Shown here piece after piece: positions 34,418-42,980 of a stretch of DNA of 64,000 bases. Each line of letters opens with the position of its first letter. The first letter of the stretch is position 1. This stretch comes from Paenibacillus sp. NAIST15-1 (lineage in GTDB: Bacteria > Bacillota > Bacilli > Paenibacillales > Paenibacillaceae), in NCBI RefSeq assembly GCF_001894745.1, contig NZ_BBYF01000003.1:434001-498000 (forward strand). The letters are read 5' to 3'. Below the pieces are notes generated by a model, which saw only the letters and a list, made by a program, of their open reading frames with translations, did no database searches and was not told the DNA's origin. A program made the translations under genes and the position numbers.

Positions 34418-34451
34418 AGAAGCCCAGTCCTCCTAAGAGAACTGAGCTTCT
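34418..34451 (-). terminator. Stem-loop after spoVIF
   Basis: AGAAGCCCAGT (34418-34428) pairs with ACTGAGCTTCT (34441-34451), with one mismatch. On the minus strand only TTGTG follows, so termination is likely but not strong. The other bases of 34164-34493 show no gene. Confidence 0.5.
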
Positions 34452-34493
34452 GCGTATAACTATAGAACCAAGGCTTCAAGAAAAGGGCGTGTA

Positions 34494-34781
34494 TCAGCGG
34501 AACATCCCCCATAGCTTCAATAAATGGAACGTATTGTTCGGATCGATCTTCTGAGCAATGATAAAATCAGCGAACTGATCCTCCTGCTGACTCGTTAGCG
34601 GCTCATTGAGCACCTTCGCGATTTGCTTCATCAAGCGCTTAATTGTCGGGCGATTTTGCAAATCTGCCTTGCTCAATCCCTCGACAAGCTTTTTCACACG
34701 ATCTTTCGTCACCGGATTTTTCAATTTCTGCTTTATTCGCTCCACCAGCTGTGGGCTAATGCCGTATTTTACATAACTCAT
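34494..34781 (-). CDS. spoVIF: Stage VI sporulation protein F (SpoVIF)
   Basis: SpoVIF is needed for coat assembly and germination in B. subtilis. From ATG 34781 the protein has 95 residues: MSYVKYGISPQLVERI, then the family segment QNRPTIKRLMKQIAKVLNEP and EDQFADFIIAQ. GGAGGTG stands nine bases before the ATG; the frame to 34862 upstream is not used. It is on the minus strand between recG and the cupredoxin gene, at the border of the accessory segment. Confidence 0.82.
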   Translation of the reverse strand: MSYVKYGISPQLVERIKQKLKNPVTKDRVKKLVEGLSKADLQNRPTIKRLMKQIAKVLNEPLTSQQEDQFADFIIAQKIDPNNTFHLLKLWGMFR

Positions 34782-34950
34782 GCGGGCAGCACCTCCAGAA
34801 CATATCCTGCAAATCCATGCAAGTTCAAAAAGGTTGGTTATCAAAATTTGCGTTTTGAACAACCTCTAAACGGAATACTGTTCCAATATATGCATGCCCG
34901 CTTGTCTACTATCCGCCCGTTTTCATTCTATCCGCACTACTACCCTACGA

Positions 34951-36999
34951 CTAATCGAGAAGCTCCCCTTGGAACAGCTGCTCTTGCTGGGCAGCATCTC
35001 GAAGCGAGGCGTATTCAAGCGACGTCCAATATGCCTCAGATCGGATAAGCTCTGCTGCATCATCCCGCGCCTGTTCCAGCACAGCGAAGTCGCTCGACAT
35101 ATCCGCGACCTTAAAGTCTGGCATCCCGCTCTGCTTCGTTCCGAAGAAGTCGCCAGGACCGCGCAGCTCCAGATCGCGTTCCGACAATTCGAAGCCATCG
35201 TCTGTTTCCGTCATAATGCGCATACGTTCTTGCCCAACCTCCGACTTCGGATCCGCAATGAGTACACAATAAGACTGATGCTCACCGCGTCCGACACGTC
35301 CGCGAAGCTGATGAAGCTGAGACAAGCCGAAGCGCTCCGCATCCATCACGATCATGAGCGTCGAGTTCGGTACATCAACACCAACCTCGATTACAGTCGT
35401 CGATACAAGTACATGAGTTTCTCCTGTACTGAATGTGCGCATGACCTCGTCTTTCTCTGATGGCGTCATGCGGCCATGAAGCAAGCCAACATGCAAATCC
35501 GGAAAGGCCTGCTGCATTTGCACATGCACATCAATCGCATTTTGCACATCCAGCTTGTCCGACTCTTCAATAAGTGGACAAATAATATAGGCTTGGCGAC
35601 CAGCGGATACCTCACGACGGATGAAGCCAAGCACTCGATCCATCATGTCATGCTTCACCCAGTATGACTTAATGACTTTGCGTCCTGCAGGACGTTCACG
35701 GATTGAGGATACATCCATATCGCCAAATGCCGTAATCGCCAGCGTGCGCGGAATTGGCGTCGCCGTCATCAGAAGCACATCTGGATTCATCCCCTTGCGC
35801 CGCAATATACTCCGCTGATTGACACCGAACCGATGCTGCTCATCTGTTACGACAAGGCCGAGCTTCCGATAATGAACATCATCCTGGATAAGCGCATGCG
35901 TCCCAACCAAGATATCGATCATGCCCATCTGCAAGGAAGCAAGCAGATCCTTCCGTTTCCGTCCAGTCAAGCTGCCGGTTAACAGCCCAACCTCAATGCC
36001 ATGCGGTTCGAACAGTTTCGTTAGCGAACGCATATGCTGCTCCGCTAATATTTCTGTAGGCACCATGAGCGCTCCCTGATAGCCTGCACGTACGGTAGCG
36101 TACAGGGCAACAGCGGCAACAACCGTCTTACCAGAACCAACATCACCCTGAAGCAGACGGTTCATGCAGGTGTTGGCCCGCATATCACGTAAAATATCGG
36201 TTACAGCCTTCTTCTGGCCATCTGTAAGCTCGAAGGGAAGACTGCGGACGAACTCGCGAATTGTCGCATTATCCACCTCATGTGCAACGCCGTCGGCACG
36301 CTCGCGAGTCACCGCACGGAATACATGCAGCTTCAACTGGAATAGCAGCAGCTCCTCGTAGACCATTCGTCTTCGTGCTTGCTTGCCTTCCTCCGCATCT
36401 TGCGGCATATGCATCGCTCGTACTGCCTGCTTGCGCGGCATCAACCGATAGCGCCGCATCAATTCCGGGGGCATTAGCTCAGGAATTGCTTCTCCGAACT
36501 GTTGGAGCGCTTGGGTGATCGTCTTGCGCATCCATGTCTGCGTAATCTTGCTGCCAACCGAATAGACCGGCTGCAAGGTATTCTTACGCCCTCCCCCACG
36601 GTCAGAGAATTCGGATGTCGACACCGTCATTTGCAGCCGGCGTTGATCCCACTTCCCTGTCAATACAATCTCCCGGCCTTGTGTCAGCTGCTCGCGCAAG
36701 TAATGGCGGTTGAACCAGGTGGCCGTAATGAGCCAATCTTCTACCATCACCTTGCAGGACAAGCGAGACTTGCCCCCAAATCTCTGAAGGACAGGAGCAC
36801 TCATCACCCGTCCCTCAACAGTTACTTTCTCTCCATCCTTCAGTTCGCTAAGCGGACGAAGATGAAAATCATCATAACGATATGGAAAATAATCAAGCAA
36901 ATCAGCAACGGTAGAGATGCCAAAGGCGTGAAGCTCTTGTTGTTTCGAAGCGCTCACGCCTTTGATCATCGTAACCGGACATTGTTTAAGTTCAATCAT
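34951..36999 (-). CDS. recG: ATP-dependent DNA helicase RecG
   Basis: RecG remodels stalled replication forks and branched DNA. The 682 residues have an N-terminal wedge/OB domain and a helicase core: Walker A GDVGSGKTVVAAVALYA, DEQHRFGVNQR (DExH box), TATPIPRTLA, and the QLRGRVGRGEHQS motif VI. The C-terminal FGTKQSGMPDFKVAD is the RecG end domain. Start and length match the family. In B. subtilis fapR follows recG; here a 23-kb segment separates them. Confidence 0.97.
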   Translation of the reverse strand: MIELKQCPVTMIKGVSASKQQELHAFGISTVADLLDYFPYRYDDFHLRPLSELKDGEKVTVEGRVMSAPVLQRFGGKSRLSCKVMVEDWLITATWFNRHYLREQLTQGREIVLTGKWDQRRLQMTVSTSEFSDRGGGRKNTLQPVYSVGSKITQTWMRKTITQALQQFGEAIPELMPPELMRRYRLMPRKQAVRAMHMPQDAEEGKQARRRMVYEELLLFQLKLHVFRAVTRERADGVAHEVDNATIREFVRSLPFELTDGQKKAVTDILRDMRANTCMNRLLQGDVGSGKTVVAAVALYATVRAGYQGALMVPTEILAEQHMRSLTKLFEPHGIEVGLLTGSLTGRKRKDLLASLQMGMIDILVGTHALIQDDVHYRKLGLVVTDEQHRFGVNQRSILRRKGMNPDVLLMTATPIPRTLAITAFGDMDVSSIRERPAGRKVIKSYWVKHDMMDRVLGFIRREVSAGRQAYIICPLIEESDKLDVQNAIDVHVQMQQAFPDLHVGLLHGRMTPSEKDEVMRTFSTGETHVLVSTTVIEVGVDVPNSTLMIVMDAERFGLSQLHQLRGRVGRGEHQSYCVLIADPKSEVGQERMRIMTETDDGFELSERDLELRGPGDFFGTKQSGMPDFKVADMSSDFAVLEQARDDAAELIRSEAYWTSLEYASLRDAAQQEQLFQGELLD

Positions 37000-37017
37000 A
37001 ATTGCACCACACTTACC

Positions 37018-37896
37018 CTATTGCATAGATTCGGCAGTATCCGTATCAGCGCGCCACATGAACACAGCGCCTACGCCTGTTCCGACGTGGGTGCCGATAA
37101 CGGCTCCAATGGCCGTATATGACAAGGAGCGAATATCAAACCGCTCCTTAATCGCTCCCATTAGTTCATCTGTTGCAGATTGGTCACTCGTGTAGCCCAT
37201 CACGACATGAACTGGATGGCCTCCGTGATCCCGCTCCAGCAGTTCAACGATGCGTGCAACAGCACGCTTATGACCGCGAACCTTGTCCACTGCACATACT
37301 TCACCTGCACGATCTACAGACAAGATAGGCTTAATGTTTAGCAGAGTACCGAACATAGCAGCAGCTTTGCCGATACGTCCGCCTTTATGCAAAAATTCCA
37401 ATGAATCCACTAAAAAGTATAAAGAGCGCTCCGCTTGATAACGTTCAATCATGGCCAGTATCTCGTCCTTGGATTGACCTGCTTCCGCCATGCGTGCTGC
37501 CTCAACGACAATCAATCCAAATCCATAAGAGGCTGACATCGAATCAATAATTGTAATATCCGCCTCATCCTCGATCATACTCTTGGCGAGAACCGCTGAT
37601 TGATACGTTCCGCTGAGCGCTGCGGACAAATGTATCGAAATAACTTGGGTGTCTGATTCTGTAGTCAAACGCTTATATACATCCAAAAACTCAACTGGCG
37701 AAGGCTGAGATGTTGTAGGAAGCTTGTCAGCCTGCACCAGCTTCTCATAAAACTGTTCCGCGGTAATCGTTACAGAATCTTTGAACATATCCTGACCGAA
37801 ATGCACCTTGAGCGGAACCATCTCGATTCCGTAGCGTTCACGCACATCCTGCGGAATATCCGCTGTACTGTCCGTTACGATACGAATATGACTCAT
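37018..37896 (-). CDS. DegV family fatty-acid binding protein
   Basis: DegV/FakB-type proteins present fatty acids to the kinase FakA. The 292 residues begin MSHIRIVTDSTADIPQDV with the family TDS motif and hold the fatty-acid pocket blocks TSQPSPVEFLDVY and SLEFLHKGGRIGKAAA. The ATG has GGAGGGGG upstream. It is read 23 bases after the fakA-like gene at 37920, so the pair probably forms a fatty-acid kinase unit (FakA plus a FakB-type binder). Confidence 0.93.
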   Translation of the reverse strand: MSHIRIVTDSTADIPQDVRERYGIEMVPLKVHFGQDMFKDSVTITAEQFYEKLVQADKLPTTSQPSPVEFLDVYKRLTTESDTQVISIHLSAALSGTYQSAVLAKSMIEDEADITIIDSMSASYGFGLIVVEAARMAEAGQSKDEILAMIERYQAERSLYFLVDSLEFLHKGGRIGKAAAMFGTLLNIKPILSVDRAGEVCAVDKVRGHKRAVARIVELLERDHGGHPVHVVMGYTSDQSATDELMGAIKERFDIRSLSYTAIGAVIGTHVGTGVGAVFMWRADTDTAESMQ

Positions 37897-37919
37897 ACAG
37901 AATCCCCCTCCACATTGTC

Positions 37920-39665
37920 CTACTCTACGGAAATGATATAGGAATAGATCGGTTGACCGCCTTGATGCACTTCTACTTCAGCGTTCGGATATTGCTCGCT
38001 GAGCCATGCAACAATCGCTTCCGTATCCTCGTCCTTCGCTTCTTCTCCTGTAAGAAGCGTCACGACTTCCCCATTATTCTCCAACATCTTCGTCATCAGC
38101 TGCTGCAGCGTATCCGCAACCGATTCCGTCGTCGTTACGATCTTCCCGTTTACAATACCCATATAATGTCCGGCCTTAATTTCCAGACCATCCAACGTCG
38201 TATCACGCACCGCGTACGTCACTTGACCAGACGTAATATGAGCGATAGCGTCCTCCATCGCACAGCGGTTCACTTCCAAGCTCTCGTCTTCTTGGAAGGC
38301 GAATGCCGCTGCAATCCCTTGTGGAATTGTCTTGCTAACAAGTACTGTTACATCACGTTCCACGATTTCTGCAGCCTGCTTCGCAGCCATCACGATGTTA
38401 GAGTTGTTCGGCAAGATGAAGATATGCTGTGCCGAGATCGACTCAATAGCGTCGATGAAATCTTGTGTACTTGGGTTCATCGTTTGTCCACCAGAAAGCA
38501 CAACGTCTACGCCCAAGCTGCTGAAAATATCCCGGATGCCATCGCCCATTGCTACAGCGATAAAGCCATAAGGTGCAAGTTCTTCAGCTGGCGGCTCTAC
38601 CAAAGTGGATTCTACAGCTACTTCCTGTACAGGAATTTCTGCGAATAATTCAGGCATAGCAGACACATCGCCGTGTTCGCCATGAATGATCTCACGGTGC
38701 TGCTCGCGCATATTCAAGATGTGCATTTGCGTCAGCTCGCCATACTCCATGGCCAGATCGAATACTTCACCTGGCTTGCGGGAATGAACGTGAACCTTAA
38801 TGATCTCATCATCTGGAATCACAATGATCGAATCCCCATTTTTGGCAAGCGCTTTCCTGAAATTGTCTTCATCGAACGGCTTAGATACTCCGCGCGTACG
38901 ATCAATGAAAAATTCCATATCATACAAGAACTCAATATCTTCCGTATGCAGCTTCGCTTGTGCAGAAGCATTCACATGCGGAGTCGCTGCTCCGGATGGT
39001 ATATGAACGGCTGCAGACGACGCAGTCGACTCATGGAAAGAACCATCTGCGGATTCCAGAACAGCCAAGAAACCTTCATAAATGTATACGAGGCCTTGTC
39101 CACCGGAGTCTACAACGCCTACTTGCTTGAGCACGGGCAGCATATCCGGCGTCTTCGCTAATGCTTCCTTGGACTTCGCCAATACCTCACGCATAAACTC
39201 CGTCAAATCCGGAGTACGACGAGCAATTTGAACAGCGTACTTGGCTGTTTCCTTCGCAACTGTCAAAATCGTCCCTTCAACCGGCTTGACGACAGCCTTA
39301 TAAGCGGTATCAACACCACTCTGCATCGCATGGGCGAACTGAACCGAGTTCACCTCATCCAAACCAGCAACACCACGGCTAAAGCCGCGGAACAATTGAG
39401 ACAAAATAACACCCGAGTTACCCCGGGCTCCCATTAGCAATCCTTTGGACAAAACTTCTGCCGACTTGGCGATGGATGCAGACATCTTCGCTTTCAGTTC
39501 AGTAACGCCTGCTGTCATCGTCAAATTCATATTCGTTCCCGTATCCCCATCAGGTACCGGAAAGACATTTAATGAATTGACATGCTCTGCGTGGCGATTC
39601 AGACTGTCCGCACCACTTAGCACCATATTGGCAAATTGTGTTCCATTTAAAGAACGTATATTCAA
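37920..39665 (-). CDS. fakA: Fatty-acid kinase subunit FakA (YloV)
   Basis: FakA phosphorylates fatty acids carried by FakB/DegV proteins for use by PlsY. The 581 residues have an N-terminal DAK2 nucleotide domain (VPDGDTGTNMNLTM, about 37-50; GARGNSGVILSQLFRG near 80-95), a central region, and a C-terminal DegV-like domain. The start is TTG 39665 behind GGAAGGGG, giving MNIRSLNGTQFANM. It is coupled with yloU upstream (15 bases) and DegV downstream. Confidence 0.93.
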   Translation of the reverse strand: MNIRSLNGTQFANMVLSGADSLNRHAEHVNSLNVFPVPDGDTGTNMNLTMTAGVTELKAKMSASIAKSAEVLSKGLLMGARGNSGVILSQLFRGFSRGVAGLDEVNSVQFAHAMQSGVDTAYKAVVKPVEGTILTVAKETAKYAVQIARRTPDLTEFMREVLAKSKEALAKTPDMLPVLKQVGVVDSGGQGLVYIYEGFLAVLESADGSFHESTASSAAVHIPSGAATPHVNASAQAKLHTEDIEFLYDMEFFIDRTRGVSKPFDEDNFRKALAKNGDSIIVIPDDEIIKVHVHSRKPGEVFDLAMEYGELTQMHILNMREQHREIIHGEHGDVSAMPELFAEIPVQEVAVESTLVEPPAEELAPYGFIAVAMGDGIRDIFSSLGVDVVLSGGQTMNPSTQDFIDAIESISAQHIFILPNNSNIVMAAKQAAEIVERDVTVLVSKTIPQGIAAAFAFQEDESLEVNRCAMEDAIAHITSGQVTYAVRDTTLDGLEIKAGHYMGIVNGKIVTTTESVADTLQQLMTKMLENNGEVVTLLTGEEAKDEDTEAIVAWLSEQYPNAEVEVHQGGQPIYSYIISVE

Positions 39666-39680
39666 CGAATATTCCCCTTC

Positions 39681-40040
39681 CTAGCTTAATACGCGTACGT
39701 CTTGGACAAAGATGTTGACTTGCTCGACTGACAGGCCAGCTACATCATTCAATACATATTTCACTTTCTGTTGAATGTTGTGCGCCACTTCGGATATTTT
39801 CGTTCCGTAGCTAACAATAATATATAAATCGATATGTAGCGCATCTTGCTCCCGGCGCACTTCGACACCACGCGTCAGATTTTCGCGACCAAGCAGCTCA
39901 GCAATGCCGTCCTTCAACTGCTTGCGCGAGGCCATGCCCACAAGTCCATAACATTCCATTGCCGCTGATCCGGCGATGACTGCTACGACCCCTTCGGAAA
40001 TATTCACAGCTCCGAGATTGGTATCCAATTGAATGGCCAT
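39681..40040 (-). CDS. yloU: Asp23/Gls24 family protein YloU
   Basis: Small envelope-stress-type proteins of this family are found at the membrane; YloU is the B. subtilis member. The 119 residues show LGAVNISEGVVAVIAGSAAMECYGLVGMASR and the central VRREQDALHIDLYIIVSYG typical of Asp23. It is the first gene of the yloU-yloV-degV run and faces rpmB, which is read the other way. The gap to rpmB is 170 bases and holds both promoters. Confidence 0.93.
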   Translation of the reverse strand: MAIQLDTNLGAVNISEGVVAVIAGSAAMECYGLVGMASRKQLKDGIAELLGRENLTRGVEVRREQDALHIDLYIIVSYGTKISEVAHNIQQKVKYVLNDVAGLSVEQVNIFVQDVRVLS

Positions 40041-40128
40041 GGTTGTTCCACCCCTTTTTGTGAGTATTATGGACTAATCAACATTGTACTATAATAGAAA
40101 ACAGAAATAAACAAAGTTTTTGATTCAG

Positions 40129-40158
40129 TTGACGAGGCTTTTTCATATATGATATCAT
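40129..40158 (+). promoter_or_regulatory. Promoter of rpmB
   Basis: TTGACG (40129-40134) and TATCAT (40153-40158) with an 18-base spacer stand about 50 bases before the rpmB start codon. A strong AAGGAGGTG site follows before the ATG. Confidence 0.7.
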
Positions 40159-40210
40159 ATTTGAGTATTTAATTGTATGAGGGTTGTTTTGGGATAAGGA
40201 GGTGTAAGGC

Positions 40211-40399
40211 ATGGCTCGCAAATGTTATGTAACGGGGAAGAAACCTGGATCCGGTAATCACGTGTCGCACGCGAATAACAAAAACCGCCGCACTTGGGGC
40301 GTTAACGTTCAGAAGGTTCGCATCTTGGTAGATGGCAAACCTAAACGCGTCTACGTGAGCACACGCGCTTTGAAAGCAGGTAAAGTGACTCGCGTCTAA
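40211..40399 (+). CDS. rpmB: Ribosomal protein L28 (RpmB)
   Basis: This large-subunit ribosomal protein has 62 residues, [20 protein letters not shown], then [16 protein letters not shown] and the end KAGKVTRV. A cysteine is present only at position 5, so the zinc-binding pattern of some L28 proteins is absent. The ATG follows AAGGAGGTG. It is an isolated plus-strand gene between minus-strand operons and has two terminators in a row behind it. Confidence 0.97.
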   Translation: MARKCYVTGKKPGSGNHVSHANNKNRRTWGVNVQKVRILVDGKPKRVYVSTRALKAGKVTRV

Positions 40400-40416
40400 T
40401 CCCATGTAAGATATAC

Positions 40417-40448
40417 AAAAAGCACCTTGACGCGATCAGGTGCTTTTT
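40417..40448 (+). terminator. First terminator of rpmB
   Basis: AAAAAGCACCT (40417-40427) pairs with AGGTGCTTTTT (40438-40448) around a ten-base loop, followed by TTC. A strong rho-independent signal in both directions. Confidence 0.85.
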
Positions 40449-40463
40449 TCATATGGGAATGGA

Positions 40464-40502
40464 ACTCCTCATTGACATTATTCAATGGGGAGTCTTTTTT
40501 TT
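40464..40502 (+). terminator. Second terminator of rpmB
   Basis: ACTCCTCATTGA (40464-40475) pairs with TCAATGGGGAGT (40482-40493) with one wobble, followed by eight T residues. Only 15 bases separate it from the first terminator. The bases between 40503 and 40726 show no gene. Confidence 0.85.
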
Positions 40503-40726
40503 CGATTCTGCCTTATTTGCATGAAATGACATGAATTTATGCCATCTTGCAGAGAACGGTCGGCCCTCCGGACGGGACGGAACAACCGTTTCTGCTTCAT
40601 GCCGGAACCCGCCGTAAGTTCATATTTGTGCTGAGCCTTTTGCCCCGTTCCCGCTGTAGCTTATATGCAATTACGTTCGGGTGGTGGATGATGGATACGG
40701 ATTCAGCATCATGGCCGCCAGGAACG

Positions 40727-40807
40727 TCAGTTTTTTTGAAACGTATTTAAGATGGCCTTGACGAAACCTCCCAAGAACTTAGGCAGCTTAAACGTATAGA
40801 ACTTCAT
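40727..40807 (-). CDS. spoVM: Stage V sporulation protein M (SpoVM)
   Basis: SpoVM is an amphipathic peptide that recognises the curved forespore membrane and anchors the coat ATPase SpoIVA. The 26 residues read MKFYTFKLPKFLGGFVKAIL and end NTFQKN; B. subtilis SpoVM has the same length, the same MKFYT/KLPKFLGG core and a similar helix. AGGAGGGTGG stands before the ATG. The gene was found by reading the frame directly; it is too short for ordinary ORF calling. The position upstream of rpmB in the opposite direction fits the B. subtilis order. Confidence 0.95.
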   Translation of the reverse strand: MKFYTFKLPKFLGGFVKAILNTFQKN

Positions 40808-40888
40808 ACTCCACCCTCCTCGTCATCTCATCTACCCTACACTTCTATTCGCCGACATGTCCGAAAGACCCGTCATGATAAGAAAAAA

Positions 40889-40917
40889 GGTTACATGAGA
40901 TCTGTGCTCATGTAACC
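40889..40917 (-). terminator. Terminator of the rpe operon
   Basis: GGTTACATGA (40889-40898) pairs perfectly with TCATGTAACC (40908-40917); TTTTTTCTT follows on the minus strand. It closes the rpe run after the small membrane protein and before spoVM, so spoVM is transcribed separately. Confidence 0.85.
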
Positions 40918-40974
40918 ACTATATGCCGACCCCACAAGCTCTATGCATGGAGAGCAAGCCCGATTCTGAAGGAT

Positions 40975-41235
40975 TCAGGCAGCAGGCGTAGGCAATTGCT
41001 TCAAATATGTGACAACTGACATCATGAATAAAAAGATGAAGTAAAACAATACGGACAAGGATACAAACCAGATCCGAATGCTCTTGGTCTGATACCGCTT
41101 GAAGAACTTGTATCCAAGAAACAAAGCCCCCACCGAGCATACCAAGTTAATTGGAAAGGTCAAAAATGCATACAATCCTATTAGTGATCCGCACACAAAG
41201 CTGTACAGCGTCAGCATTAGCGCTGTTACCCACAT
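40975..41235 (-). CDS. Small membrane protein, unknown
   Basis: From ATG 41235, with GGGGAG six bases upstream, the protein has 86 residues and three hydrophobic segments (WVTALMLTLYSFVCGSLIGL, FPINLVCSVGALFLGYKF, IWFVSLSVLFYFIFLFMM). No family was recognised. It lies 88 bases after rpe, where B. subtilis has thiN; no thiamine pyrophosphokinase motifs are seen. A longer frame back to 41493 overlaps rpe and is a shadow. Confidence 0.7.
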   Translation of the reverse strand: MWVTALMLTLYSFVCGSLIGLYAFLTFPINLVCSVGALFLGYKFFKRYQTKSIRIWFVSLSVLFYFIFLFMMSVVTYLKQLPTPAA

Positions 41236-41323
41236 GCTTTTCTCCCCTTTGCCACTCAGCAGCATCACGCGCGTTCTCCCACACGCATATCCCATGATGC
41301 CGCTGCGCAATCTAGTTGCCGTG

Positions 41324-42001
41324 TCACCCTCTTCTTGCTGCTTCGCGAAGCACACGAATCGCTTCTGCACGATCCGGTGCCCCATACACCGCGCTGCCTG
41401 CCACGAGTACATCCGCTCCCGCTTCTGTAACGAGGCCAGCTGTTGCTGCCGATATTCCTCCATCCACTTCAATATGGACGTCCTGTCTGCCACGTTCGTT
41501 CAGCATTGTACGCAGACGCTTGATTTTATCCGTCATCGAAGAAATGAATTTCTGTCCGCCGAACCCTGGATTAACCGTCATGATGAGGAATAAATCCACA
41601 TCACCGAGCAGCTCCTCAACAGCCGACAGCGAGGTGCCAGGATTCAACGCGACGCCTGCCTTGGCACCACATTCCTTAATTTGATGCACCACACGATGCA
41701 GGTGCGGGCAAGCTTCCGCATGTACGGTGATGACATCGGCTCCTGCCTTAGCAAAGTCAGGAACGTACTTCTCCGGCTCCACAATCATGAGGTGAGCGTC
41801 CAATGTCAGCTCCGTATGCGGACGGATAGCATCTACAATGAGCGGACCAAACGTCAAGTTCGGAACGAAGCGGCCATCCATCGCATCGATGTGGATCCAG
41901 TCGGCGCCACCTCGCTCTACGTCACGAATATCCTCCGCAAGCTTCGCAAAGTCAGCGGACAAAATGGAAGGGGCAATTCGGATGTCGTTCTGCTGTGTCA
42001 T
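41324..42001 (-). CDS. rpe: Ribulose-phosphate 3-epimerase
   Basis: It interconverts ribulose-5-phosphate and xylulose-5-phosphate in the pentose phosphate pathway. The 225 residues form a TIM barrel with [13 protein letters not shown] at the start, [19 protein letters not shown] with the metal His-Asp pair, [13 protein letters not shown], and EVDGGI near the end. It is read directly after rsgA (one base gap), the usual order. Confidence 0.97.
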   Translation of the reverse strand: MTQQNDIRIAPSILSADFAKLAEDIRDVERGGADWIHIDAMDGRFVPNLTFGPLIVDAIRPHTELTLDAHLMIVEPEKYVPDFAKAGADVITVHAEACPHLHRVVHQIKECGAKAGVALNPGTSLSAVEELLGDVDLFLIMTVNPGFGGQKFISSMTDKIKRLRTMLNERGRQDVHIEVDGGISAATAGLVTEAGADVLVAGSAVYGAPDRAEAIRVLREAARRG

Positions 42002-42002
42002 G

Positions 42003-42920
42003 TTAGTACCTCCGTTTTTTCTCTTTCATTTCCTCGAAAAATAGCACATAGTGCTCATAGCGGGATTTCGCAATATCGCCTTGCTCCAAAGCCATCTTTA
42101 CCTGACAACCGGGTTCATGAATATGCGTACAGCCACGGAATTTGCAGCCGTCTGCATATGCTCTGAACTCGCGGAAACAGTCTCCAAGCTGATCAACGCC
42201 CAGTTCCAAGAAATCCAGCTGGCTGAATCCCGGAGTATCCGCAATATAGCCGCCACGGGGCAATGCAAGCAGCTCCACATGACGTGTCGTATGCTTGCCT
42301 CGACCGAGACGATGGCTGATCTGGTTCGTCTCCAGCGATACGCCGGGCAGCATCGCATTAAGTAGCGATGACTTGCCGACACCAGACTGACCCGCAAATA
42401 CACTGATGTCTTGATTCAACTTGCTCTCCACTTCACTATAGCCATACCCGCCTCGGGCACTGGTAGAAATAACGTCGTAACCGACATTGGAATACAGACG
42501 AATTGTCTCTTCCATCTCCTGACGTGCAGCCGACTGCTCTGTCTCTGGCAGCCCTTCGATGATGTCGCACTTCGTCAACACGATAACCGCATCAAGTCCC
42601 GCGTGCTCGATATGTACAAGGAACTTGTCCAGCAATTGGCGGTTCAATACGGGTTCAGCTACCGAGAAGACAAGCGCTGCCAGCCCCACATTCGCAATTG
42701 GCGGACGAATCAGCTCTGTCTTCCGCTTCTCAATCTGATCTACCGTACCTTCTCCATTATCCGTCATAGAGAAGGTGACGCGATCCCCGACAAGCGGGGA
42801 CACGCCTTTCTTCTTGAAAATGCCGCGGGCACGGCACTGAACGACCTCTTCATCTGTAGACTCATCGGGCCGAACATAATAGAAGCCGCTCAGCGCCTTT
42901 ACAATTAAACCTTCTGGCAT
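42003..42920 (-). CDS. rsgA: Ribosome small-subunit GTPase RsgA
   Basis: A circularly permuted GTPase that checks late 30S assembly. From ATG 42920 (GGAGG seven bases upstream) it has 305 residues: OB domain first, then the permuted motifs G4 LTKCD, G1 [13 protein letters not shown]3 DTPGFSQ, and a C-terminal zinc site with the pattern C-x5-8-C-x4-C-H-x6-C around [14 protein letters not shown]. It lies 60 bases after prkC. Confidence 0.96.
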   Translation of the reverse strand: MPEGLIVKALSGFYYVRPDESTDEEVVQCRARGIFKKKGVSPLVGDRVTFSMTDNGEGTVDQIEKRKTELIRPPIANVGLAALVFSVAEPVLNRQLLDKFLVHIEHAGLDAVIVLTKCDIIEGLPETEQSAARQEMEETIRLYSNVGYDVISTSARGGYGYSEVESKLNQDISVFAGQSGVGKSSLLNAMLPGVSLETNQISHRLGRGKHTTRHVELLALPRGGYIADTPGFSQLDFLELGVDQLGDCFREFRAYADGCKFRGCTHIHEPGCQVKMALEQGDIAKSRYEHYVLFFEEMKEKKRRY

Positions 42921-42980
42921 ATATGTTCCTCCAAGCTCTTCACGTTCCTGCTGTTCATTGCACGGCAGCGAGGCCAACTG

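Noticed and set aside
41236..41493. Longer N-terminus for the small membrane protein
   Set aside because: It overlaps the end of rpe, is not hydrophobic, and the ribosome site lies before the ATG at 41235.
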